From: Strongylocentrotus purpuratus
Lineage: Eukaryota; Echinodermata; Echinoidea; Camarodonta; Strongylocentrotidae
Reading direction: 5' to 3'
Assembly (NCBI RefSeq): GCF_000002235.5
Contig: NW_022145597.1
Location: forward strand, 25,994,423 to 26,058,422
Length of the DNA stretch: 64,000 bases
Shown here: positions 38,201 to 46,375 of the stretch, piece after piece
Layout: each line of letters opens with the position of its first letter
Numbering within the stretch: the stretch's first letter is position 1
Position numbers and translations under genes: made by a program
The notes under the pieces: model-generated
What the model was told of the DNA's origin: nothing
What the model saw: the letters and a program-made list of their open reading frames with translations, nothing else
Databases searched by the model: none

Positions 38201-38684
38201 TGGAAATACATACGCAATTACACATATTATGGCCGGGGTAATTCTGCTGTTAAACCAGTGATGTGGCGGATAAAAGGTTAACAGACATTTCCTTTAGGAT
38301 TTATTAGCCATTGTAAACTGAGTCACCCCAGACGGGTATAATCATATCTGATTGATGCACGTATGTAAATACCCAATAGACATACATGCACGATACCGTA
38401 AGAACTTACGTAAGAAAAGTAAACACTGAAGTCTAACATCCGAGACATATCCTGATTTCAACGGCTCCCCTAGGAAAATAAATCAAAGCAAACAAAACAG
38501 AAAACAATGAATAAGGAGGGGCTCTTGCCTTTTTGGTATGATTATCGGGTCTTTCCCCGGCATCGTTCAATAGTTCACCATCATCGCCATGGATCTGGCT
38601 TTCGCCCGTCTTCAGCTTGGTCGTCTGCATGGCGCTTACGATGCCGTCCATATCACCATCAGCGAGCGGGCTGGATGAACGCAT
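19477..38684 (-). CDS. SLC2A (GLUT)-like facilitative sugar transporter, 12 coding exons
   Basis: Minus-strand exons, in order: 38684-38529, 35170-35069, 31662-31502, 30044-29920, 28658-28543, 28003-27841, 25996-25803, 24615-24505, 23566-23465, 22658-22583, 21540-21413, 19674-19477. They give about 543 residues with all phases consistent. Family marks: GFNTAVLSVP in helix 1, FGRKK after helix 2, GRFVTGINLG in helix 4, PMYLTEISPTSLRG after it, PESPRW after helix 6, LTGVNAIWFY in helix 7, DRFGRR after helix 8, GPGAAPF in helix 10, SQGPR, YWTMNF in helix 11, and PETRNKTFEEI at the C terminus. Twelve membrane helices, plasma membrane, uniporter by family. Odd points: the helix-7 QQLS motif reads VHLT, and the helix-10 PIPW motif reads AAPF. 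It therefore resembles class II GLUTs more than GLUT1, and the substrate cannot be named. Exon 1 is the weakest part. Confidence 0.88.
19675..21412 (-). other. SLC2A-like intron 11
   Basis: GT-AG. It contains a fragment (21150-21330) of a dispersed repeat also seen at 25532-25745 and 52378-52590; otherwise nothing recognised. Confidence 0.7.
21150..21330 (-). repeat. Dispersed repeat fragment (CCCGGTCATG...GCCCGCACACAATG family)
   Basis: Shares the CCGGTCAT, GCTTGCCCGCACACAATGTA and CCACTC.CTG.GGAG blocks with 25620-25690 and, on the other strand, 52435-52500. Confidence 0.6.
21413..21540 (-). CDS. SLC2A-like coding exon 11 (helices 10-11)
   Basis: GT completes Gly, then AAPFVICTEIWSQGPRSSAM and VYWTMNFLVGMLFPTLQ. 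SQGPR and W..NF are conserved. The Trp of the GLUT1 PIPW motif is Phe here. The donor CAA|GTAAGT is phase 0. Confidence 0.92.
21655..21748. mobile_element. Truncated copy of the hAT-type element seen at 53246
   Basis: Matches the reverse complement of 53246-53340: AACGTGTTTTTATACG, a T-run, CTTCAAGGG and terminal GGATCCGCCACTG. Only one end is present; the other side fades into poly-T and poly-G. Confidence 0.6.
22583..22658 (-). CDS. SLC2A-like coding exon 10 (helix 10)
   Basis: THYSWLPWISAALIACHTFM VSLGP plus one base of Gly. It covers the first part of helix 10. Donor CCAG|GTAAGT. The acceptor ATTTTAG lies under 20 bases from an inverted-repeat element (22678-22823). Confidence 0.88.
22678..22823. 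mobile_element. Small inverted-repeat element (146 bp) beside SLC2A exon 10
   Basis: Ends GGCCCTGTTTCATAAAACTT and AAGTTTCATGAAACGGGCC, inverted copies with few mismatches. It begins 19 bases upstream of the exon 10 acceptor. Confidence 0.75.
23465..23566 (-). CDS. SLC2A-like coding exon 9 (GRR loop, helix 9)
   Basis: GYCFDRFGRRPVIMGALGVC, then ILNLCTLTVCMQFQ. DRFGRR is the conserved loop between helices 8 and 9. Thirty-four codons, phase 0 both sides, acceptor CTTTCCCAG, donor TTCAG|GTGAGA. Confidence 0.9.
24505..24615 (-). CDS. SLC2A-like coding exon 8 (helices 7-8)
   Basis: IWFYLVDVFRATGLTETQIG, then FVTVWLGLGNVIVNLLS. It matches the IFYYST.IF..AG region of the family followed by helix 8. 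Thirty-seven codons, phase 0 on both sides, acceptor TTATTTAG, donor ATCG|GTAAGA. Confidence 0.9.
25532..25745 (-). repeat. Non-LTR retrotransposon or SINE 3'-end repeat
   Basis: On the minus strand it ends GTAAAGCGCTTTGAGAGGGC...AGCGCTATATAAGAAC followed by an ATT-type tail, a layout typical of invertebrate retroposon tails. Related to 52378-52590 (opposite strand) and to the tail at 30990-31055. Confidence 0.6.
25803..25996 (-). CDS. SLC2A-like coding exon 7 (cytoplasmic loop, helix 7)
   Basis: LRRLRASNDISRDVSDMDEE, a charged cytoplasmic loop, then SDWGKPLLLTVVCNCC and VHLTGVNA of helix 7. Family members have QQLSGINA here; both Gln are replaced (Val, His). The donor ACGCG|GTAAAG joins to IWFY. 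The acceptor is the last CAG of a long CT microsatellite. Confidence 0.9.
26000..26262. repeat. (GA)n microsatellite abutting SLC2A exon 7
   Basis: On the minus strand this is a CT tract of over 250 bases that ends directly in the CAG acceptor of exon 7. Confidence 0.95.
26571..27102. mobile_element. TTAA-flanked element, family C (532 bp), in SLC2A intron 6
   Basis: TTAA at 26567-26570 and 27103-27106. Terminal repeats AGGTACTATGTCC...TTTGCAG / inverse, about 27 bases with few mismatches. Non-coding. Confidence 0.85.
27477..27817. mobile_element. Inverted-repeat element, family F copy 1, in SLC2A intron 6
   Basis: Ends AGGTTGAGTTCTGG and CCAGAACTCAACTT. TTAA follows at 27818-27821; the left flank reads GTAAA. 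Its interior matches the reverse complement of 56191-56585 (GATCAACCTTTTCTGATC and others). Confidence 0.7.
27841..28003 (-). CDS. SLC2A-like coding exon 6 (helices 5-6, PESPR)
   Basis: TLGLYVFTGESSWPWLIGPP, then helix 6 and CCPESPRWLYIKKNQQQSAI. PESPRW is the conserved motif at the cytoplasmic end of helix 6. It ends with one base that forms Ser with exon 7. An inverted-repeat element (27477-27817) ends about 20 bases into the following intron. Confidence 0.9.
28277..28293. repeat. Poly-G run in SLC2A intron 5
   Basis: About 17 consecutive G, after TTGTTGGT. It lies in the intron between exon 5 and exon 6. Confidence 0.9.
28543..28658 (-). CDS. SLC2A-like coding exon 5 (helices 4-5)
   Basis: GT completes Gly, then VVTAVVPMYLTEISPTSLRG and MVTVMHGMQQNFGVSLSQ. 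The PMYLTEISPTSLRG segment is the strongest single family marker in the gene. Acceptor TCCTTCAAG, donor CACAG|GTGATC, phase 0 out. Confidence 0.92.
28659..29919 (-). other. SLC2A-like intron 4
   Basis: Carries a dispersed repeat copy at 29693-29850 and a poly-G run at 29895-29907, only about ten bases after the exon 4 donor. No gene within. Confidence 0.65.
29693..29850. repeat. Dispersed repeat, copy 1
   Basis: Shares AGGTCACTGACAGGTGG, TCAGCTCTCAA.TAAC.TAAG and AAAGAGGATCATG.GGGACC with 43955-44110, same orientation. Confidence 0.7.
29920..30044 (-). CDS. SLC2A-like coding exon 4 (helices 3-4)
   Basis: After one base that completes Arg it encodes KKTLMLNNAFSIVGASMM through GRFVTGINL plus one base of Gly. 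The GRK motif and GRF.TGINLG of helix 4 are family hallmarks. Donor TTAG|GTAAGT. Most of this exon, including its acceptor, is repeated as a truncated copy just upstream in transcription order (30154-30250). Confidence 0.92.
29948..30358. repeat. Tandem duplication (two units of about 205 bp) covering part of SLC2A exon 4
   Basis: Unit 1 29948-30153, unit 2 30154-30358, both running from AATCATGACCATTTCG to GATGTGAGCATTATC. A handful of substitutions and a small indel (GATTGTTTGATGG versus GATTTTTATGG) separate them. Confidence 0.9.
30154..30250 (-). pseudogene. Truncated tandem copy of SLC2A exon 4
   Basis: Near-identical to the 5' two-thirds of exon 4, with its acceptor (CTTCCGTTGCAG) and the codons KKTLTLNNVFSIVGA through YEMVMI. 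The duplication stops before GRFVTGINL and the donor. With no donor, the copy would read into intron sequence. It is two substitutions in the coding part away from the intact exon (Met to Thr, Ala to Val). Confidence 0.85.
30616..31440. mobile_element. TTAA-type element, family B copy 1, split by a retrotransposon tail
   Basis: Left end AATGACTCGGTAACACTGTT after TTGA (a changed TTAA); right end CAATGTTACTATTAAAGTCCCT before TTAA (31441-31444). Matches 54928-55456 except for about 285 extra bases at 30772-31058. Confidence 0.8.
30772..31058 (+). mobile_element. Non-LTR retrotransposon 3' end inserted in family B element
   Basis: Plus strand: a degenerate protein C terminus (NDLPHIIMQSPSVITFRKAL, KTHLSCSL, stop) then a 3' UTR ending AAGCGCTTTTGGCCTATGGG, AAGCGCGGTATAAGT and (AATAATG) tail. 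An upstream stop (KY*ND) shows it is dead. Confidence 0.7.
31502..31662 (-). CDS. SLC2A-like coding exon 3 (outer loop, helix 2)
   Basis: Starts HMKEFFNESHYQ, an extracellular loop with an N-glycosylation sequon (NES), then RWLWSFTVSFLCIGAAVGAL (helix 2) and SNKFGR. Acceptor TTTTTTATAG, donor GGAAG|GTGCG. It ends two bases into the Arg codon completed by exon 4. Confidence 0.9.
32040..33600 (+). pseudogene. Degenerate non-LTR retrotransposon (reverse transcriptase, 3' half)
   Basis: Lies in SLC2A intron 2, antisense to that gene. Visible blocks: FGFRQKYSTSVALIELMNYV, SFLDLSKAFDSVNH (first catalytic Asp), YGIRGISLNWFENYFKNRKQ, GIPQGSI, LFLLFINDL, FADDTNTF (catalytic DD), then C-terminal WKTHVNYIASKISSAIGILY, LPYLSYANIVWGNC and WSHLPPDIKNCSSLYSFKAK. 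Frame changes near 32200, 32540 and 33030 and an extra C-run at 32362 break it. The block order fits CR1/L2/Jockey-like elements; the exact clade is not certain. The 5' half is missing. The 3' UTR probably runs to GAAATAAATTGAAC near 33590. Confidence 0.85.
33601..35068 (-). other. SLC2A-like intron 2, remainder
   Basis: AT-rich intron between the retrotransposon and exon 2, with an AAT simple repeat at about 34110-34140. A 127-codon frame at 34634-35017 on the plus strand has no recognisable motif. Confidence 0.6.
35069..35170 (-). CDS. SLC2A-like coding exon 2 (helix 1)
   Basis: Thirty-four codons, EGFSFVLIFSAVSVTFGGSL through SVPSR, covering membrane helix 1 with the GFNTAVLSVP signature (GLUT1 has GYNTGVINAP). 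The acceptor follows a CT-rich tract; the donor is AGG|GTAGGT, phase 0. Confidence 0.88.
35803..36219. mobile_element. TTAA-flanked element, family A copy 2 (417 bp), in SLC2A intron 1
   Basis: TTAA at 35799-35802 and 36220-36223. Same sequence as 13902-14283 except for a direct duplication of about 37 bases (GAGATGCACGGCCCTACGTG present twice) near its start. Confidence 0.8.
36547..36566. repeat. Poly-G run (about 19 G) in SLC2A intron 1
   Basis: ATATGGGGGG... up to GAGGGAG. Confidence 0.9.
36640..36693. repeat. 54-bp perfect palindrome
   Basis: From GAATAAATTAAGTTACCTCT to its exact mirror complement ending TTATTC, with no loop (centre TCATTATAATGA). Flanking bases stop pairing at once. 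Confidence 0.95.
36736..37955. repeat. 0.6-kb tandem duplication in SLC2A intron 1
   Basis: Unit 1 36736-37341, unit 2 37342-37955. Nearly identical: an 8-base insertion in unit 2 near 37688 and a few substitutions. Each unit ends in a tRNA-like SINE head. Confidence 0.93.
37267..37341 (+). mobile_element. SINE head only (unit 1 of the tandem duplication)
   Basis: tRNA-like promoter with B box GGTTCGAGTCC (37319-37329), cut off right after GCGGCACCA by the duplication junction, so it has no SINE body. Confidence 0.8.
37873..38150 (+). mobile_element. tRNA-derived SINE
   Basis: Pol III A box TGGGCTAGTGG (37889-37899) and B box GGTTCGAGTCC (37933-37943) in a tRNA-like head. A body follows (TTTGGCAAGACTTGATCTGC, GGTGGTGTAAATGGATACCC, GGCGGCTCGGATAATCCCGG) and an ATT-rich tail. 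In an intron, opposite strand to the host gene. Confidence 0.85.
38529..38684 (-). CDS. SLC2A-like coding exon 1 (hydrophilic N terminus; GC donor)
   Basis: Encodes up to 52 residues: MRSSSPLADGDMDG..., with in-frame Met codons at residues 12 and 19, ending ERPDNHTKK. It ends AAG|GCAAGA, a good match to the GC-AG intron class, in phase 0, and joins EGFSFVLIF of exon 2. KK-EG just before helix 1 fits the family. No GT donor fits. Alternative: the true first exon lies elsewhere and this is chance coding potential. Confidence 0.55.
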
Positions 38685-39044
38685 GGACGAAAAAATGAGT
38701 ATCTGTTTGTTTGAAAAGTACCCTTGCTCCGAAACATCTGACAGCTGGAAGTGCAGAATGAAGGCCTACTGTTGTGCTCTCTAAACCCTGTTCTCCCGAG
38801 CTATCAGCAACTTCGTCTGCGCACGAGCACGTGAAGGACAAAGAAAGTGAAACGAAGGACCGAAAACAGGTTTTGCCCTCAAGCCATGTAACCCTTTGTC
38901 TAATTTCCTTTGTTGAATTGGACTTTGGACCGAAACTAAACGTCGCATCGAGGTATCATTTCTTGTGTCGCGTTTAAAAAAAAAAGGTTTTATTTTTCAG
39001 GATTTAATTTGTTTAAAGGAAAGTAATACCTTCATCGATTTTAA

Positions 39045-39509
39045 AGGGATAGTTGAGTTCTGTTGCAGAGGGCGCTACACAATTTGTTTTTTGTTTTTGT
39101 GAGATACATGTACGAAAAAAGTGAGTGTCAAATTTGAAAGAACATACAATTTAAATGACAAAATCATCATTGTTTGATCAAAATCGGTTCAGAGAAGGCT
39201 GAAATATCAATCAATATAACGATTTCTAATACTTGTGTACCACCACAAATATTCGATAATTTGTAAAAGCCGTTGAAAAAAAAACGAAATAGGCCTAGTG
39301 CCTTTTACGTCGTATTCAGCCTATGCGAATGTTGGCTTTTTTGTTGGCATTTTAGTGTTGGTTATATTACGCACAACCAGCCGGCCCATGTATTGTTATT
39401 TTTAATTCATTAATTAATTAACGGTCACCGTATTTTTTGACAGTGGAGCTGAAAATATCCATGCACTTTGAAGGCATTTGCGGTGTGAAAACAGAACTCA
39501 ACTATCCCT
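39045..39509. mobile_element. Inverted-repeat element, family E (465 bp)
   Basis: Perfect 20-base terminal repeats AGGGATAGTTGAGTTCTGTT at both ends. TTAA flanks the left end (39041-39044); the right flank is ACCG, so one target copy is lost or changed. Confidence 0.8.
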
Positions 39510-40144
39510 ACCGTACCTAAACCCAACATGGCTGGGGGGGGGGGGGGGGGGTAGTTTGAGTTTCAGTACATTGTTTTATATTCACACTTTGCAATGATTA
39601 AAAAAAACTAAATGATACAGATAAACATTAATAATATTGGCTAACAATAGAACAGAAATTAAGTGTTTCATATTTATTTGTTTACATGCAGAAAGTTGAA
39701 AAGGAGTGAAATATGGAGGGGCCTCTCTAGTGAGTTTAAAATGGGCCTCACAAGATGTTCAAACAGTCTTTAAAATTGGAAGGGAGGGCAATAATTACAG
39801 CAAATGTTGTACAGAGATAAACTGATGTCAATCACGGTATTATGTTTCTTTTCAAGGATGTTTCTCTTTTCAGGATTAAAAAAAAAAACACTTTAAGATT
39901 ATTTTTAAAGATATTACCGAACTATACATTTCGCTACTGAAACCTGTTTAATCTAATAGTCTTATCATCACCCTTTGAACGACCCTAATGGGGATTCAAA
40001 CACTTAATCTAATGATAAACCGAAAAACTAATGCAGGCAGCGACCGCACGTTGGTCTGCACGTCAATAGCCACTTCGAGGCGTTTTTCAGAAGTATCTTC
40101 GAGACAAGAAAAGACGAGACATTAAAATGTGTTCAAAGAATATA

Positions 40145-40280
40145 ATTGTGTAATAATGATGATAATTATGATAATAATACAAATAATGATAATGATAATA
40201 ATTAAAATAATGATAAGGATAACATTAAGGATAATAATGATAAGGATAACATTAGGGATAATAATGCTAATCATAATAAG
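40145..40280. repeat. AT-rich ATAATG/ATAAGG simple repeat
   Basis: Irregular repeats of GATAATAATGATAAGGATAA, including two near-identical copies of GGATAACATTAGG. Confidence 0.9.
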
Positions 40281-41296
40281 ATAAGACTTATTGGCCGACA
40301 AATCTATTTAAAGATAAAATGGCCAAGGTTCACATGTGCAAATTATACATGAACGTTCTTATGCTTATCTTTCAATATCTATTCTCATTTGATTTAGCTT
40401 TTGATGTCTCCCAGGGCTCTTTCCTCTTCCTTACATTTTCAAATTTACGAACGCCACCTCGCTCTCGCTTGACTCTTTCTTTCAAATTTCCAGAATGTAG
40501 TGGCGCCCCCAAGCGTCTGTCCTAGTTTTGTCGCAATCCACTCTGGATGATAAATATCAGCTTGAACAAACGGTTTGACCTCGGCAGCTTTGTTGACTGG
40601 TGACATGCATGACGCTGAATAGTAATAAACCATGACGGGGATATTATGATGATAACAATCAGACCCATACTGATCACCGCATTTCAGTTATATTTAGGTC
40701 GCATATAGGCAGCAAGTAGAAACGTAAACTTCCAAATGTGAATAATGTCGGCCCATGCGATATAAACTTCAACACATGACAATGAAATGAAATAGTTGTC
40801 TTTATTGTTTAATATAGATAGGAATAAAGAGGCAACGGCGAGGGGTATCCTATTCTAAAGTAAGCATGCGGGATTTCTTCAGTCATATAAAAGGAGTCCT
40901 GCGTTTTACTGTTCTTCCTTTTCTTTTAGTTTTAAACCCGGGGTTTTAAAGTGCATTTATGGTCATACCAAATCTTAAAACTAAAACTACAACATGTATC
41001 AATGCCCATTCATGACCACATACAAAGACTGGGACAAGTATTTGTCTTCTACTATTTTCTACATCAATTAGTATCCATCTAGTATTACTTCTTTAAGATC
41101 CTTTTTTTTTCTTCTTCTAATCTGGCTTATCCCCTTGCATGTTGTTACTTACTACTATGTGAATAAATACTCAAATAATCGAATGCCGCAGAAAAACGCA
41201 CATTTCGTGTAGTTTTCACTTATAACATTTCCTGGTTCAAGTTGAGTATGGCGCTGGAACGTCATACCCCACTCCCTTCCCCATCCCGGATCTCTC

Positions 41297-41525
41297 CCCC
41301 CCCCCCCCCCCCCCCCTCTCTCTCTTTCTCTTATGTTACAGTTTGGTAATAATCGGAATTTAGTTGTATCATAAAATTCGACTGTAGTGCAGGTCTAAGG
41401 TTGCGATAAAAATTCAGTTCAATAAATACATTTTCTCTCTTTTTTCTCCCTCCCTGTCTCCCCTCTCTCCCCTCTCTCTCTCTCTCTTTCTCTCCCTCTT
41501 ATCCCGCTCTCCCTCTCTCTCTTTC
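41297..41525. repeat. Poly-C and (CT)n tracts
   Basis: About 17 C then CTCTCTCTCTTTCTC; a second CT/CCCTCTCT block at 41440-41525. Confidence 0.9.
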
Positions 41526-42224
41526 TCCCATTCTCCCTTATCACCAGCACGACGCCATGCGCGTGCTATTTAGATTATCTTATCGATTAAAATCTAAAAT
41601 ATCTATTTCCTCTCTGTTCTGTCTCCCTATATTCGTAATAAATTTTACAACATGAATTGTTTTTTTCCCTCGCTGCTTCCTAATACTTGTCTGTATCCAA
41701 ACAAGAAGACTTGACTCTCCGTTGGGCCCCTCCTAAATGTTTACACATAAGTAATTAATACCACATCGCATGACCGTCAGTCAATATTAACTTGTCCGTG
41801 CTATACCTGTGTAATGTATTAGGAATATTATGCTTGACACGGCAGTGATATAGAACATCGAAAACTAAATTTAGGGCATTGTTACGCACAACAGTTACAG
41901 TCGGACCTATTTTTGTAATAATAATTCTAGGTCCATTTAAATAGTGCAGCTACTATATGAATATACTCTTCTGCGCTTTATACAAAGTATACAATTGTTA
42001 CTCAGGCTGTAGCTGGTCCGCCATTACAATGCTCTAAACGAAGCATCCAAAGAGTTTGTTCCCACCCGGTACCCGTTTACTTCACTTCACTATAATAGGG
42101 TGTTTACAGATTTTAAGGACAAAATTTCATCGTCTTCAGCTTCGTGGGATCGGTTAATGCATTACGTGAACCTCACTCAGAAAGACAAGAGAAGTCATAA
42201 CTATTGAACACGACAATACAACAA

Positions 42225-42425
42225 AAATAATATTAATAACAATGATGAAAATAATAATTATAATAATAATGATAGTATTAGTAATACTAATATTAAAAAT
42301 CAGAATAATAATAAGTACAATAATAATAGTGATGATGATAATAGTATCTGTTATAACAATAATAATGATTAAAATAATTAAAATACTAACAACAACGTTG
42401 GTAACAATAGGAATAATAATCATAT
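42225..42425. repeat. (AAT)n-rich simple repeat
   Basis: Degenerate AATAATAAT/ATTATA tract producing spurious Ile-rich frames on both strands. Confidence 0.9.
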
Positions 42426-43954
42426 AACCATGCAAATAACTGTAATAACCAAACTCTAACCTATAAAAGGTTCTATAAGTAAAACAAATATTCGGATAAG
42501 GAAAATAAAAATGTTATCATGCATAACATATAGCCCTCAAAAGATGATCATCAGTCTTCTGCTTTGATAACCAAATAACCGAGCATATGGGCACTGTCTT
42601 TTTTTATCTAATTACTTAGCCTAGATATTATGTTTATTTGCTCGTAGAACTGTTATTGTTATCGAAACGTATGGCGTGCAGTGTGCAAGCCTATATACAC
42701 AAGGTGATATGAACATAATATAAGTGAGTGGGAGAGAACAGCAGTGTAGATAGGAGAGGGACATTTTTCAGCTACCAAGCCAGATGCGCCAGATGCGCCA
42801 TTATTTCGTTTGACGCAGGAATGCGTCAGCGACTGGTGCTGTGCTGGTGCTGGTGCTTTGACGCATCATATGAGAGTGACGTCATACAAAATGTGAATGC
42901 AATATTAACAGGTAATGTGTTAATGACTTTGAAAATGGTAAATGGTCTTCAAAGGCTCAATAAGCGCAGGTTGACGCTCGGTTATCATGTCCTTTGCATA
43001 AGAGGCGTTTAATATTGTGATTGCGTCATCACATTCGTCACTTAAGCTTATGAAGGAATTGTTTTCATACGGTATTGGTGTATATGTTTTCTTCGTTAAC
43101 CGTGTGATGGCATTAAAAAGGGCGCGTCCTAGACTGCCCTAAGACTGACGCATCGCTACGTCACTGATAGACGCCTCACGTGCAACGCATGTTAAGAGTA
43201 ACAAAGTATCTGACGTAAGTGCAGACAAGCTTATCTAAGCGATGCGGAATAGCTGTATATAGCCACCATAAAGGTGTGTTGCGTCTAATTAAGATACAAA
43301 ATCATCACATTGAGTATTTTAAAGTGATGCTACAAATAGAACATGTTCTTCTTTATAAATGTTCATAAAATGAAATGGTTTAAATCACTCTACCCTCATT
43401 TTGATAAATTAGGGCGTGTGGTTATACATTGATAACGAGGAAAAAGTGTAACGGCGAATGAGAAATATGAACATTTTATTTTTGGTTTTCGTTCGTGCTT
43501 AGTCTTACGTGCTTGACTCGGCTTCACCTATAATCCTCTTTTGGAAACCGGGGTTCAAAACTAGGTCAGGATGGAGATTTGCCGAAAAAGTTGTCTTGAA
43601 ATCACGTTCGGAAATCATGTTCCAAAATTAAAAGAGCCATAAACGTGACAATGTCGGTACTTTTGCGCCCAATCTCTCTCAATAATATTTTCGTTAGTTA
43701 GAAAAACCAGATTAAAGCGAACTCGTTGGAATAATAATGTTAGAAGAAGGCACAACTTATTTTATATATCATCATGAATTCAAGTTCTCGGATTTTGGTA
43801 ATATTTTGTTAAACAGATGTTGCTGAATAAACAGCCAGATGGAAAAGATTACATGCTGATTATAATTCCCTGAGATGGAAAATGGCTGAAACTTCCTTCC
43901 AATTGTCACCTTGCTATCGTGGTTTAAAGACCGTCAACACTACTGGGCCAGAAG

Positions 43955-44110
43955 GAATGAGACCACACAGCGAGGTCACTGACAGGTGGCTATCTCATTA
44001 ACTCAGCTCTCAACTAACATAAGAAAAAGAGGATCATGGGGGACCAACAGGCACCGATTGGGGAAGTTTTCTATATAGAGGGAGCAAGTAGCTACAAGTA
44101 AGACAGTAGG
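43955..44110. repeat. Dispersed repeat, copy 2
   Basis: Partner of 29693-29850, with a small insertion after GGGGGACC and both ending near GCAAGTAGCTA. Confidence 0.7.
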
Positions 44111-44734
44111 GCTTTAATGTGCGTGTTGTGTTTCCTCTCCTTCGATCTTTGTACCATACATCTATGAATTCAAAGAAGATTATGCTATGATTACTATTTG
44201 GTATTACGGTTCATTACTTTTAAACATAAAAGTATGTGAATGCTAGAGAGGCATTAAATTTTTTGTATGATCTAAAAGGTTTATGTAAAATTTAAATTCT
44301 CAGTGATTTGTTTTTCTTCTTGCAAACTAAACATTTGTTTCCCCCTTCAAAATGTTCAGGCAACGCCCCTTATTTGCAAAAAATTGTTGGACTGGAGAAC
44401 ATTTCTTCGTTACAATTATCCCAACGGAATTGATAATAATGACTGTAATAACAATCATTATGACGTATTCAAGGTCCGTGACTCACCGTCTTGCTTATGA
44501 TTATCTTGCCATTAATTTCGACGGCAAGTACCGTAAAGATCGCAAATGATTATGATATCAAGATAATGATCCATTACATTGAAACAATATCTCCTCAGCA
44601 AATACTTGCCGAGCGTGACCTATGACCCTTAAGTGGCATGTCCAGACATCAGGCATTAAGGGGGGGGGGGAGGAGAAATGTATTTAGGCTAACTTACTCA
44701 ACGGAGACTGGTGCTATTAATTTACTTATTTCAT

Positions 44735-44770
44735 TAATTGATTGATTGATTGATTGATTGATTAATTGAT
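44735..44770. repeat. (GATT)n microsatellite
   Basis: ATTGATTGATTGATTGATTG tract. Confidence 0.95.
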
Positions 44771-45767
44771 TCGTTGTTTAAAATTAGTTTGGTAATAAGT
44801 TTTCTGTATTTATTATTAATTTAACTAGGCCCTATCTATGTATTCTAATTGATCTATCTAGCTTTGCATTCATTCAAATGTTGTTATTCATTCACATGGA
44901 TATATCCATTGATTTCTCTAAGTTATTTAGTTGTTGCTTTTTTTTTTGCTCTGCGCTTTCAATTGAAGAAAGGATGCAATCTTTCTGCGCTGACTATATT
45001 ATATGCCGAGTACATTAACTGACCTCTAATGACGTAACATGAAATAATGTGACAAATTGATATTGGCAGCTGAATAAAAATGTGAAATGATAATAATAAT
45101 AGTTATAAAACGGTAAAGCGAACTTTGCATCCTAAGGGATTTTTGTAAATGATGGCAGCACATTTTATTACCCGTTGTCGTCGTTCTTTTCCCCTGTCAT
45201 TTTCATAAAACAAGGCAAGTTCTCGATGAACGAGCAATTTAGATCAGTAAATATGCTTGAAATCCTCATAACCATTCCAAAATATATTTATGTGCAATTC
45301 AAGCATTTACACTGTAGCATGTTTGAAAGGACTTTTTAAGGACTAAAGCCGTCAGTCATAAGAGGAATATTGCTCTGATAATCCGCGGAAGAGGACAAAG
45401 TACAGTCGCCTGTAAACTGGCATGATTGCGAAAGCGGACTACGATCAAGTACCTGTAATGGAAGTAGAAAAAGGTGTGTTATAATGATCCCCATTAATTC
45501 CTGGATACCTCAACAAGCTTTTTGAATAAAACATTAGAAACATGCGCACTGCAGGGAATTATTATCGACAGTTTATTTCTTTATGGTCGTCAGTAGCACC
45601 ACAACCAAGCTAATTAATGACTCTCGATTTACCGTCAGTTTATAGTCTCTGTGTTCAGTCCTTCTATTCCCTACGTTATACAGTCAAAGAACAGAGTCTT
45701 TGTTCAGTCCTCGTATTCTCTACCTAGGCTTGAACTTTCTTTCATCTTTTCTTTTCTAAATTTGATC

Positions 45768-45955
45768 GCGCACACACCCACCCACACACACGCACACACA
45801 CCACACACATACACACACACCACCATAAACGCACACAACACACATACGCGTTTGTGGTGTAAATCGAGGACTCATATTACACAGCAGTATGCACACACGC
45901 ACATACACATCACACACACTCACACACGTAACACCCACACACATTACGCACGCAC
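45768..45955. repeat. CA-rich minisatellite
   Basis: ACACACACGCACACACACCA-type tract with interruptions, giving His/Thr-rich frames that are not genes. Confidence 0.9.
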
Positions 45956-46242
45956 ACGAAATAACTGCGATAAAACATTTTCGCCGCTTCTTCATCATCT
46001 TGCGTCCCCCTATCATCGGCGGTACATGAAAGGTATATATGCATAGAGGTAGAGCTCGTTTATCTCCGATCTGCGTCTGTGTTCCTCTCGCTGAAATGTC
46101 GCCGCAAAGTGCCTTATCATAAAACCCAAGGGGTCGGGAAAAAAATCGATAAGAGAATAGGTTTTATCTCATCTTAATCCTTGAGATAAAAAACAACCAA
46201 CATTTAATCATTTTTATCAGTTATCATTTTTTTGCTCTTTGT

Positions 46243-46283
46243 CCCCCCCCCTCTCTCTCTCTCTCTTACCCCCTTTCTCTCTG

Positions 46284-46331
<48 letters not shown>

Positions 46332-46375
46332 CATATATAGGCCTATATGGATATATTTCTCTCTCTCTCTCTGCG
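46243..46375. repeat. (CT)n and (TA)n microsatellite
   Basis: CT tract, TATATATATATAT, a short TATATAGGCCTATAT palindrome, then CT again. Confidence 0.95.

Larger units (their letters stand above)
38685..42720. other. Region upstream of the SLC2A-like first coding exon
   Basis: Would hold the promoter. Contains element 39045-39509, poly-G (39535-39551), an ATAATG repeat (40145-40280), poly-C plus CT tracts (41297-41525) and an AAT repeat (42225-42425). No promoter motif is convincing. Confidence 0.4.
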
